DNA from: Astropecten irregularis
Lineage: Eukaryota; Echinodermata; Asteroidea; Paxillosida; Astropectinidae
Length of the DNA stretch: 64,000 nt
Direction: 5' to 3'
Assembly (NCBI GenBank): GCA_963971285.1
Contig: OZ020249.1
Coordinates: 682,001 to 746,000 of the forward strand
This document shows, one piece after another, positions 13,501-25,500 of the stretch. Numbering within the stretch: position 1 is the stretch's first letter; the number at the start of each line of letters is the position of its first letter. The notes under the pieces were generated by a model that had not been told where the DNA came from, did not search any database, and saw only the letters and a list, made by a program, of their open reading frames with translations. The translations under genes were made by a program, and so were the position numbers.

Positions 13501-16500
13501 GCAGGCAGTACGTATTAATGATTAATGAACCTTCGTGCAGGTTTTGCCAAGTAATAAAGCTTTGAAAAGGGGAAATTGATAGACAAAATTTAGATGCTAA
13601 GTTGACAAGAAGTTGATGCAGACTAAGAGCCTAGGACCTATAATCATGATAATTTAGAGAGATAGCTACATACTGTAGGCGAGATATTAACCTGATGGAA
13701 GTCATAAGATGATAAGACCATCGTTTTCCCGTAGTGGTTGAGTTTTATTTCAGCCAAGGTTTGACGGCATCAGTTATATTAGTTTCAGTGCAGAGTTACA
13801 TGTATTATATTGTACTCTTACACTCCGACACAAATTGGCAAATTGAATCATTATTTTACAGTAATTGAGGAATGCATTGTACATGTGCATTTGGCTAAAT
13901 GAATTATATCTGTAGGAGCTAGTTGCTTTGTGCGGTTCATGGAACGGTCGTCACTATTATTGATCGGGGACAATAAAGGCAACTGCATTGGTGTCCTGGT
14001 CATTGCCTAGCTGCCTCTTTTCATATTTGAGTAATGGGAGACCTTTCATGCCTTTTGAGAGGGCTGTCTATAGAGGGCAGCAAACTACCAGTCTCCTTAA
14101 TACTTTGGTACGCACTTTGAGTACGGCGGTTGTCCAAAAACTCTCCAAAAGACTCAGAAAAATACCGTAATTAAATTCATTTTTATTAAATTCAGGCCAT
14201 TCACAATCAATTTGTAGATTCACGTTGCCGCCCTCCCGATTTTAATGCTCAAAAACACAAAGTGAGGTTAAATTCTTATGTTTGGCGAGGAAAAATGTGG
14301 TAGGCCTCGCTTGCCGAAGTAAAACCTTCCTGCACAAAACACTAGATACTGTTTGCTGTCAGCCACCATGATCGTTTGTAACTTGCCTGTTTTTTCTCAG
14401 AAGTACTGATGTTTGTTTTGGGCACAGATGTAAATACATGCAAATTGACTGAACTGTTGTACGTACGGTGCACAATGTTTTTGACATGTTGTGTGATTAT
14501 AAATAATGGTTCTGGGGTGAGCTAGCTTTCAAGCTTTAAACGCGTTTCATTGTTTCTGAGAGATTTGTATAAATGAATTAATACAATGGATGACTGTGAA
14601 ACCCACATATGTGGAGGGAGAAATTTGTAAGTCGTCAAACTTCTGTTTATTCAGCAAAATGGCACAGAATTGGATGGGCTGAGCAAGTGATAAACTTCTT
14701 CAGTGTCAAGAGTTTCATCGATTGCATATCATCTGTATTCCTGACGATCAGGCCAACCGTTCAGAGGATCAACATGCAACTGTTAATTTCTAATCCTTTG
14801 TGTGCTGAAGCGAGTCTACAGGGAGCCACACCATTCAAAGTTACTCTTTTTCTCGTTGTTTTGTCACCAGCGTACGAGGCCCACCACGAAAGCATGTCCA
14901 GCAGAGAGCAGGGATCGGTGGTTTTCTCGGACAGCGGACTTGAGGATTCACTGTGCAGTGGTCAGACTGGTACTAGCTCTCCCGATGCGCTCACCTTTTC
15001 CCCCTGTGACGTCCTGTTGATACCTCCGAACTCTCACTCCGATGAAGGCCAGCTGCTCTCATCAGACTTGTATCCGCTTGCCTCTGGAACTGTCGGCTCT
15101 GATGATGAGTCTGGTTCGGATGTGAGCACCGATAGCCGCGAGCAGACCGGCCCCATGGATTTGTACGGCATTTTCAGTCCCGCATCGAGCGAGGATGAGT
15201 CCTCCAAAGTAGACATTGACAGCATGCCAAGTCTGTATGTCGGCACTCAAAATCTGTCCAACCTGTTGGACTTCTACCGTGATGGTTCACAGGACAACGA
15301 AACAGGGATTCTCGTCGAAACCTTGCCGAGTACTCGTAAGCCAGCCAGGAGCCCGTCGGTACAAAATGGCCCCCCGAAAACAGTTTTTACAGAGAGCTCT
15401 CATTCTCATCAGGTCGACGTGTCGTACTCGCTCAACAGCCTCTATCAAGGACCCGAGAGGGGATTTTTGCATCCAAAATTAAAAACATGGCAGCATGGGG
15501 ATGAATTTAAGAAGGATGGGACGGAGACAGACAAAGCTGTGGACTCCATGACCGTTAAACCTCTTGAACCCCCTAACCAGGGTAGAAACAGCGTGCCAAA
15601 TCCAACAGTATCTGAGAACGGAAGAAGGCCATTTCAACGAAATGTTATCCTGGACGATTCATCCAGTGATTCTGTCACCACTCCCTCGGATGAAGGTGAC
15701 TCTTTCTGTGAGCTGGAGTTGGACTGGGACCTCCGTTGTTCCTCTCCAGACTTTCAGGAGGTGCAACTGCAGACCAAACTGAAGAAGAACCAGAACCTGA
15801 TGCAAGAACTCATGAAGGAGATTCACAAGGAGACGCCGCCGGAATTCTTCCTCAGATCCAACTCAACGAGCTCCGATGATGGAGTGTTCCTAAGGAGCAG
15901 CAGTCGGGAAGATTCATCTCAGGAGTCTGTGCGTCCTGATCCTCGTGGCTCGCTTCCACCATCTAAGGTTAAAGGTCTGGAAACATTGACATTGAATCGT
16001 CGGCAGGAGTCTACCTACAGAGAAAATTGGCTGTCTGACACAGGTGGCAAAGTTTTCTCAGATTCTGATTTATCAAGTTCAGTGTCATCCTGGATCGATT
16101 CTAATTCCAGTTCTGATGAGAACCCACCGGCAAGACTACCCCTCTTCACCGCCGTGCCACCAAGTAATCAAGGTTCAGATGAGCCTTCCGTCTTGAAGAA
16201 ACCTCTGTCCAAAAAGACTTTGATCCCGAGACCAGATTGGGCTGCGATGAAAGTCCAGCAATGGAAGACCTCCTCGTCTGCCCCCAAATCCTTCAGGATG
16301 AAACGACCTGGTGGTAAGTCCACCGCAAGCCACCAGCCCAAAATCTTCAGTCACGGGCCGGTTTTAATCACCGAGAAAAACAAAGGCACGTATGTTTTGA
16401 ATCCGGAATCCCACGAAGGCTCCATCTCGGACTCCAGCTCAGATGAGAGTGAGACAGATTCTGACAGCAAGTCCATCACCCGAAAGAGGACGCATCCAAG

Positions 16501-19500
16501 GAACATACCCTCAAGGGGAAGCTCAACTCGGATGAATTACAATTGCAGCATCAGCTCCGACAGTGAACTCTCAACCATCTTAGAGTTGTCAGAGGAGGAC
16601 CAGTCGGCACTCTCGCTGGAGAATACCCCCAAGAAGGTTGCAGCCTTCGATTTAGAGAGACTTGTCATTCCTACGGTCGTCGTCAGCGAGCAGCAAGCAC
16701 CACGTCAGAGCAGCACAGAGGAAGACGCAGATGATGAGTGTGACGCTCCCCACTTGCTGGGCCCGGAGTATGAGCCCAAGTTGGGATGGCCTAAGGTGAT
16801 ACTGAGTCAAACAACTGTGACTGCTGTCACGCCGTCTTCTAAAGATGGTGCAGTGGAGGGAAGTGAACCTGTATCGGTCACTTCTGGTAAAGTCTCGGAT
16901 TGGAACCCTGGTCAGGCTGAAATCACTACCAATTCCAGTCAGTCACTTTGACACCTCATGTCATTTTTGTTATTTACTTGATACAGCATTTGTACTACGC
17001 CTTACACCCATAAGCTATTTTGACATACCGATAAGCTATTTTGACACACCGATAAGCTATTTTGACATACCGATAAGCTATTTTGACATACCGATAAGCT
17101 ATTTTGACACACCGATAAGCTATTTTGACATACCGATAAGCTATTTTGACATACCGATAAGCTATTTTGACATACCGATAAGCTATTTTGACATACCGAT
17201 AAGCTATTTTGACATACCGATAAGCTATTTTGACACACCGATAAGCTATTTTGACATACCGATAAGCTATTTTGACATACCGATAAGCTATTTTGACACA
17301 CCTGTAACGGGCCGAGCAAGGCGGGGCATGGCACAAGACTGGTCCGGATGGACCAGGTCCCGCCACTGAACAACCAAATGTGAAAATATTAATATGAATG
17401 ATAAGACAAGACTGACATTGACGCAAAGTAACCAAAGAAATGTGCGTAGAGCAGGCAAATCTCGGGGGCGCCTCCCAGATAATTTTAATGCAACATAATT
17501 AATATTTATAATACAAGACAAACATGGAGCACTTCAAGTTAAATAATACAAATTAAAGATCGACAACACTTACAGTTAAAGTCAGAGGAGGCCAGAGCAG
17601 GCGCGAGGCTGGAGGCTACACACACATAATGTGTAAAATGAACACAAATAAACGGGGCAACCAAAAAGTACCAAACGAAATACCCCGACGTAAGGAAAGT
17701 AAATAGTGACCAACGCCCCATCGCCTGCTACGGCCTTTTATACAAGTAGAGTTTGGTGAGGCGTGCCTATTTTGCATAGACCAGGAACGTAGGTGGCGTT
17801 TTGTAAGGAGTTATAAGCTATTTCGACACACCGATAAGCTATTTTGACACACCGATAAGCTATCTTTGTAACACAAAATGTGTTCAGTGGTCGATTTCAA
17901 CAAACTCATCATAACTTACTATCGATCATAGGACTACGTTTTATACTTATAATGCATTGCAGCCCTATGTAGGATACAACGGGTTATCCTTTGTAACTAT
18001 ACTGTACTGTACGATCAACCGTACAGCTTCATGAAATCGACCCCTGGTAACACCAGCAATAATAGTCTTCATATATCTTATCAATACTGTCCACTATATG
18101 CAACTTTTAAAGTACCGGTAACCCTTAAAATGGCATGAAAGTTTGAACATCATTTCAAGTTGTTTTCATATATTTATTTATTTGTACGTTTAACAATTAA
18201 ATTGGGTCTATTAATGTTTTTATCCTTGACAAAAGATTGTATCATTATGTATATGCTTCAGGTAATTAACGCAATAGATAATATAATTAACGCAGAAATT
18301 TTGTAAATCATTTTAAATTTCATTACCTGAATATTAATATCAGCAAAACCTTTCCAGATATGTAATAATTTTATGCACATTCATGTCAAGATTGAAATAA
18401 CATGATATCAACAGATTGAACAAGACAAATGCCCTGAAATGACAAAATGCTGAATACTTTTACAATATTTCTAGGGGAATTTTGACATTTATAACACCGA
18501 ATCTATGCAAAAAAGTTGTTTTTTAATACTCACAAAATGTTGTCAAATGTATCATTTTTTAAATTTGAAATGTTGGCACAGTACAGTTTGTACATGTAGA
18601 TGAATGACTATTACTTTGCCTAAATATTCTATGTGGGGAACGTATGGATACTAAGGCCCGGTTCAGACGTCGTGCTTATGCCGTGTCGAATACAAATCAA
18701 CTTGGATTTTTGTATTCGGCACGGCATAAGCACGACGTCTGAAACCAATTTGGCTCGGCAAGTTGAATTCGGCACGGCAGAAACTTTAAGCTCGACAGGG
18801 TCTGCCGTGCTTATGCCATTTAGCACGGCAGTAGCACGGCGCGGTTTCAGACGTCGTGCTTATGCCGTGTCGAATAAAATGTCAATTCGCAGTTGGTCCT
18901 GAATAATGGTCATATTTAGGAATGCGCATGCTCGCGATGTGTGTGACAAAAGAATTGATAAAAAGCAAACAAACAAACAAGCTTATTTCTCAAACATAAC
19001 GGCGTGCAGACAAGTAAATCATTTCCTATAGGCTACCACGCAAAGTTGAAACTTTGAAAAAAAAAATACTCTCGAGTTTCTGATGCAATCAACCGACGCG
19101 ATACAGCAAAATAAAGCTGAATTCTTCAATTTTCATTTTCTTCTCAATTTTGTATAGGTTAACGTGGCTGAAAAGTCCACGCAAAGAAAAATACCCGTAA
19201 AACGGCCAAATTTAGCTGAGAGAGACTAAAAGATAGCACTCGTCAACTACATTGCAAAATAAGAGCGAATTTAGGGGCTGATTTCATCCAACTTGACATC
19301 TCAAATTTAAAAGTCAAAATGGTGACCAAGTTCCATCCATTCTTTCTACAAGGCTTCCCAGTTCCCACGTAGCGCTCACCAAATGCTTTAAAATAAAAGA
19401 TTCTGGGGCATGGAAATGAGCTCCGTGGACTGATTTGGGCGTATTTACTGCTCTACATCCCCAAGATTTGCACACTGAGCTATAAGAAAATGAAGCCACT

Positions 19501-22500
19501 GAGTACATTAAATTATTCAACTACATGTATTATTTAATGTTACTAGTGCCTGTTGAAGCAGTATTCTTCTTGTTCATGCGTTATTGAAAATACAAAGAAG
19601 CGCTGTTTGTTTTCCTGGCCCGCCATTTTGGATGCATTAAGTTCGGCAACACGTTTGTATTGAGTTCGACGTCTGAAACCACTGCCGTGCTTATACCGTG
19701 CTTACGTCGCGCCGAATTGAATTGTATTCGACACGGCATAAGCACGACGTCTGAACCGGGCCTTACAGTGCAGAACTCACAGCAACTTGTAGAAAAATCC
19801 CAGATCCCAAATGAATGCACTACAATACGCATGATCAGCATTCAACAATGGTAGCAGTACTTGAATTGTGTCTGGGTATGTTACACAGAAACCAGTGGAC
19901 TGGAAGAAATCTCTCTTTTTGTTTCCTACAAAAGGAGTTTGACTGAATGCAGAAACAAAATTGATGTTATACTGACAGCTCCTTGTACAAAATGGTGGAC
20001 GTAATATACATGTAAAGTATGAGAACCCTGTTGGTTTTTCTCCTGTTTTCACAGGGCTGCACAGGCCAAATTCATAGAGCTGCTCAAGCACACAGTTTGC
20101 TTTAGCATGAAAAGTCTTCCTTGATCAAACAGGATTGCCAACCAAATGTTCATGTGATGTTTACTGCTTTTAACTTGTATTCGGCCATTGTTTGCTAAGC
20201 ATAACATTCACAAGAAGTTTTAGTTGGCATACTGATTTTATTTACCAAGGTTTTTTGGTGTTGAAGCAACTTTTGGTGCTCACTGAACAAAACATCAACC
20301 CAATCTAGAAGTTAAGCATTCAACCGGTTTAAATCTAGATATTGCTGATATGAATATGCAAAAAATGATCATTGAACTGTTGTGTTATTGAAGTCTGGTC
20401 TGGCTTCTATGCAATTTGCATGAAATACAAAAAAAAAAAATGTATATTGTGTACACGTATAGCAAATATTCTTGATCCACCCAAAGTGTTTATGTAAGGG
20501 CATGTATAGAGGACTGGTCCTTGTCTTTTTAAGAAGCCTTGTAAATGTAATCAGGGGTTATGAAGTTTTCTTTGTATGTATGTAAATATTCCAATTTGTG
20601 AAATATTCCTTGTTTCAGAATTGTTGTTGTTATTGTTGTTTTAAATTTCTCAGGGTATTTGTACTACCGGTAGTGGCTTTTTTGGTGAAGAGAAAAGGTT
20701 ACGTTAAGTTTTTTTTTTTTGGTTTCTAATCAGACGGGCTTATTACCTTCGAGTATTTAAATTTGGTCGTTAAATGGTTGTGATTGTCCTAAACAAATTC
20801 TCTGTTGTCTTGGTTGTTAGTGGATAGAATTCCGTCTTACACATTCAACCATTTAATCACATATCAGATTTGCAATTGATTCCAACCTTATTTTATGTTG
20901 CAACTTTGAGAGTTAGATATTGGCATAGTTTATAAGTTGTGCTTTTGACTTTCTTGAAACGAAAGGATGATTTTTGCTATACAGACGGCAACTTTGGTGT
21001 AGACATTTTTCTGTTTTTTTTGTCTTCGCTTTGCATTGTAGCCACGTCGTGTACCCATATCTTCAGCACAGGTACAGCTGAAGTATACGTTAAACAATCT
21101 TGAATGCTAGTGTTTGATTTTTATACACATGTGTGGTGCTGAATTTCAGTCAGTTATTTTGTCCATTTTGCCAAGTAGAAATCACACTTTTCACATACTG
21201 GATCTAAAAGAAACATTGTGTACTTGATCTAAATGCTTGATCTAAAGAATAACATCATAAAAAGCATTCTGAAAGTGACAATCACATTGAAGAAGACGTA
21301 TATACCGGTACCATAAATAACACACGTACATGTAGCATATAATTACATAGGTTAACCATTAACCTGATTTTTTTGGCAATCAGTAACCAGATATGAAATT
21401 ACCCGAAATATAGGCTGCGTTCAAGCGGTTACTCCCGGTAACACGAGTGTGATGCGCGCGCAATACTCTCCGGTGCAGGAGTATACTCCCCAACGCTGGA
21501 GAGTATACTCTCGCTGACCCGAGTGTCGCACTCCGGCCGTTCGAGCGCTCAGGAGTATACTCGTGTTAACACGAGTAGCTCGCTCGAACGCAGCCATAAT
21601 GTCTGCACTGCATGCTGGGTAAAGCTGTGCATAGCAACACCCTAGCAACAGCCAAAGCCATAGCTGCTAATGGGAGACTTTGGAGAACCGGTCGTGGTCT
21701 TCAAGTCAACAGCGCACGCGCACGCAATTGTGAGCATGCACACATTGTTTTGCATGCGTGTGTGTGCGTGTGCACTGTTGACTAGTAGACCGTTTCTGCA
21801 AAGTCTCCCATTGCATACACCTAATGCACTGTACATGTACATCTGTACATGAGCTAGTTGTCCCAGAAGGAATATCCCACACAAGCAGACACTTTCCACT
21901 TTCCACCAATCTGCCAATAGATTTGATTTAGATGGGCCGGTCCTGGCACAGGGAAGGTTTCCTGCAGGTTACAAGGGCGTAAGGTGAAGAGTGGAATGTG
22001 CCAGTTACTAAGGTAACTGTTTGATTTAGGCCTATATCCCTTGAGGTATGTCATAGGTGTGTGAAGGACAAATTAAAATGAACTTGTGTTGTGATTCGAG
22101 ACAGAATTTATAGCAAGGATCAGAAGCATGTTAACATAAGTCTAGGTCTCAAGGTTCACTTTAAAGGTACAGTACTTACAGGATTGGTAACCCAACTACA
22201 TGCCAAACAGAAATGGTTGGCATGAAGATGGTGCTGGTAGAAATATACCCTTAAAATATTTCCACCTGAAATGGTGCATTTATCCAGAAATTTGATTGAC
22301 AAAGACCAAAAACAGTTTTGATCTTTGGCTGTTGGGGTAAGACAAAATGAGTCAGGTTTTTGCTATTTTCTTGTGACTCGATGTCCGATTGAGCTCAAAT
22401 TTTCACAGCTTTATTGTTTCATGTACAAGTTTGATCAGACAAAGTTTGAGTGTTGTTCCGTGACCTTTACCAATCATGTATTATACCTTTAAGTCCTACA

Positions 22501-25500
22501 AGAGCCAATAAATGGAAAGAAATATTTCCCCTCTTAAATGTTGTGCTGTTATTAATTCAGAAAACATGATGTTGAAAACTGAGGAAAACAAAATGTATCA
22601 CCTGATTTCCCTTGCGATAACTGAAATTAAACACTTTGAGAAAGATCCTGCTAGGTTTATCAAAGAAAAGGGGAGTGTTAGGCAAAAGTTTGGTCCGAAT
22701 TCGATTGAAACCTATTGCTTATTGTAAATAGAAATATTTGACATTGATGTGAAGCAGCTGAATATGAAAACGGCGATTTGTTGTGGTTTTCTGGACCTAC
22801 TTTTGCAAGTACCGCACACATCGCTCATATCATGCTATGGAAACTCCGTACGTGGAGCACCCGCCCTCACACCAGAATGTCACCCATGGCGATTACGCGT
22901 GTCAGTGGAGAGTTCTCTATCTTGCACGTAGCGCTATATAATCTTTGGTCCTAACTCTCAAAGTACTATGCCTTAATTGTTCATATATCCTATACCTGTA
23001 CATGTATTCTTGCTGCCTGACATTGTCAGTTTTATACTACACGTATGTGCCTGTTGCCTGATGCTGCCGAGGAACAAACTCTTGGCAATGTTCCCGCCTA
23101 TTTTATGAATGACTAATTGTGTAAGAGGCTTTTTGTAACTACATGGTACTAATTAACTATCTTTTTGTAAACTATCTTTTTGTAAACTTATATATTTTGG
23201 GGGCGAATCTGTAAACATTTTATGAATTTAGACATACTGTAATAAACACGCAATATTTTAATAAATTACGTGTCTTTAAGGAAAATGATGTCTTTGTGCG
23301 AGTCTCGACTACAATTCTGATTTTGAAAATTGATTGACAAATCAACAAATCCACAAATTGTGCCCAACAACTGCAACCACCTGTTCGTCTGACAAATTCT
23401 GTACAAGTAATAAACTGCTGCAAACTGCTCATCAGCCAAAATGACCTGAAATATATCAAATGCTTAGAATTTGGAGAGCCTGACGCGTTTCGATCCTAGC
23501 CATGCTAGCAGGATTTTTCTCAAAGCTTTTGAGAAAGATCCTGCTAGGATTGAAACATGTCAGGCCCTTCAAATTCTGTACAATGGCGTATCTAGGGAAA
23601 ACGGTTTCCTGGGCAAGTGCTAATAATTTGATATTGTGGCCCTATAATTCTAACATCTGATGCCAATGAAAAAAAATATCAGGCAATTTGAAATTTGAAT
23701 CTTTCTTTCTTTATTCAAACTTGATCAGATTAGTTAGGTTTCCAATTACTTCAACAATCTTTTTTTTCTTTTTTTGTCTAAGTTGCATTTTTTTGCACCC
23801 CCTAAATTAAAAAGTGGCTGCAGGGTCACATAGTTACCCCACTAAAGAGAGAATGAAGGAATGGATTTAGCGTAAATTTCATTGTTTCAGGTAATAATTT
23901 TTGTGGGGATCGAGATTATAAAAAACTGTATATAATAACCCTTGACCTTTTCCCTGTGACCTCTAATTTGCCTTAAGCTTCATGTTGGAGGTCACTTGGA
24001 GAGACTCCTGCATGTTTTTTTTGTTTTTTTTTCAGTCAACATTCCAACTGGGTTTCGGTTTTGTTTTTAAGTTTGTGTTCAAATTATACTGCAGAGTCAG
24101 GGTCTGTTTTACCAAAGGACTTTTGCAGCCCTACGTTGGATAACGGTGGGTTATCCTTCGTAACTTGAGTTAATCGATCGTAGGGCTTCATGAAATCAAC
24201 TCCAGGGGCCGGTTTGCGATCATTGCTAAAGCCCAAATCATCGCTAAACGGAAAATTTATCACAATTGCGTAGCAATTTTCTGTTTAGCAATGGATTTGG
24301 GCTTTACGATGATCGTAAAGCGTTAGTGAAATCGTCCGACTGACTACAAGCAAGAAATACAGAGTGCAAATTTTATTAGGATTGTGTTTTTGAATATTTG
24401 AAGCTAATGCTAGCAATTAAGTAAGAGTATTTGGATCTATTAATATAAGGAGAAACATGAATTTAAGATGGTATGAACACCACAGTTTTGCGACAGTGTT
24501 ACCATGGTGACAGCAGTGATATGATTGGCAAAGGTTTACACAGAGTGTGACATACGTTTTTTAAGGGTTGGAAAGTGGAAACCGATATGGGAATACATTT
24601 CTACCTTTAAAAGGTTTGTTAGTGCAGTGAAACCTCAATAATTTAAACTTTTATGATTGTTCACTTAAAGGGGAGCATATAATATTTGCAAGGCCTCCCA
24701 AAAAAAAATATTGAGTTTGAGACAGAATATGGACTCTTATCAACAGTTCGTAAACAGTGCAAACAGTCACCATGGGAAATCTTGATTCATCAGATGCTGG
24801 GTTTTCAAGATTTATAGTGTCTTTTAAAAAGATCGTTTGTCCAAACGATTTTTGGAACAAACATAAAGGACACCCCCACTTTAGTTGTTTAAGTTATCAC
24901 CTTTCACTCAGGGTATGAAGATGCATGGTGATCATGTACACTCACAGATAATATTTCAATCTTTCTCATGGGTACTATGTGTAATTGTGATTTAAAGGTA
25001 GTATCATACTTTGGCAAGAAACCAAAACAGAAATATTCACAGATTTACGTATAACTTACAGGGTATGAAGATGGTGGTGGTAGAAACATACTGTCCAAAT
25101 CTTTCTGTCTGAATTGGTGTATCCCAAAATTAATAGTAAAACAATGACCAAAAATCTTTTTGATCTTTTAAAAGATCTTTTTACCCATGAATCTGGATTT
25201 ATTTGATAAAAACCAAAGTATCCAGATTGCCAGCAGTTTTCAGCAATGTGTATGCATGCAAACTGTAGTGCATACATACTGTCCATTTTATCCATTGCTG
25301 GCCCCCAACCAAAACTGATTCTTAAAACCCATTATGACCAGATCCCTCTATGCTCTAACATGCAGAAGTGAGTTATTATTGTAAGGACTTCACAGGATAT
25401 TTAGCTAGAAGCCTTTGTATACAGATTCCTTTCAACGGTAAGTCTAATTTCAGACCTGTGGCTAGTCACTGGTTATGTGACCTCGTCTGGCCTTTGCTAG

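Larger units (their letters stand above)
6111..14870. other. SYTL intron b
   Basis: An 8.8-kb intron. It holds a 770-bp foldback element (6182-6950), TTAA MITEs (7333-7529, 10622-10815, 11655-12010, 12729-12895, 12897-13259), a TCGATTTC foldback (12440-12615) and a perfect 30-bp palindrome (9734-9763). I see no gene or named repeat in 7530-9733 or 13260-14870. The open frame extending upstream of exon c to 14609 is intronic. Confidence 0.6.

Noticed and set aside
14609-14870. Upstream extension of the 780-codon open frame as coding
   Set aside because: Exon b ends in phase 1 and the acceptor at 14870 gives an exact phase match; the upstream stretch shows no protein-like composition and is intron read-through.
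16995-17435. Heptad-repeat frames on both strands over the 21-bp array
   Set aside because: Products of a stop-free minisatellite unit lying in a SYTL intron.
17303-17812. Calling the array insertion a solo LTR
   Set aside because: It begins TGTAAC, but no matching CA end or target duplication was found, unlike the clear case at 56745.
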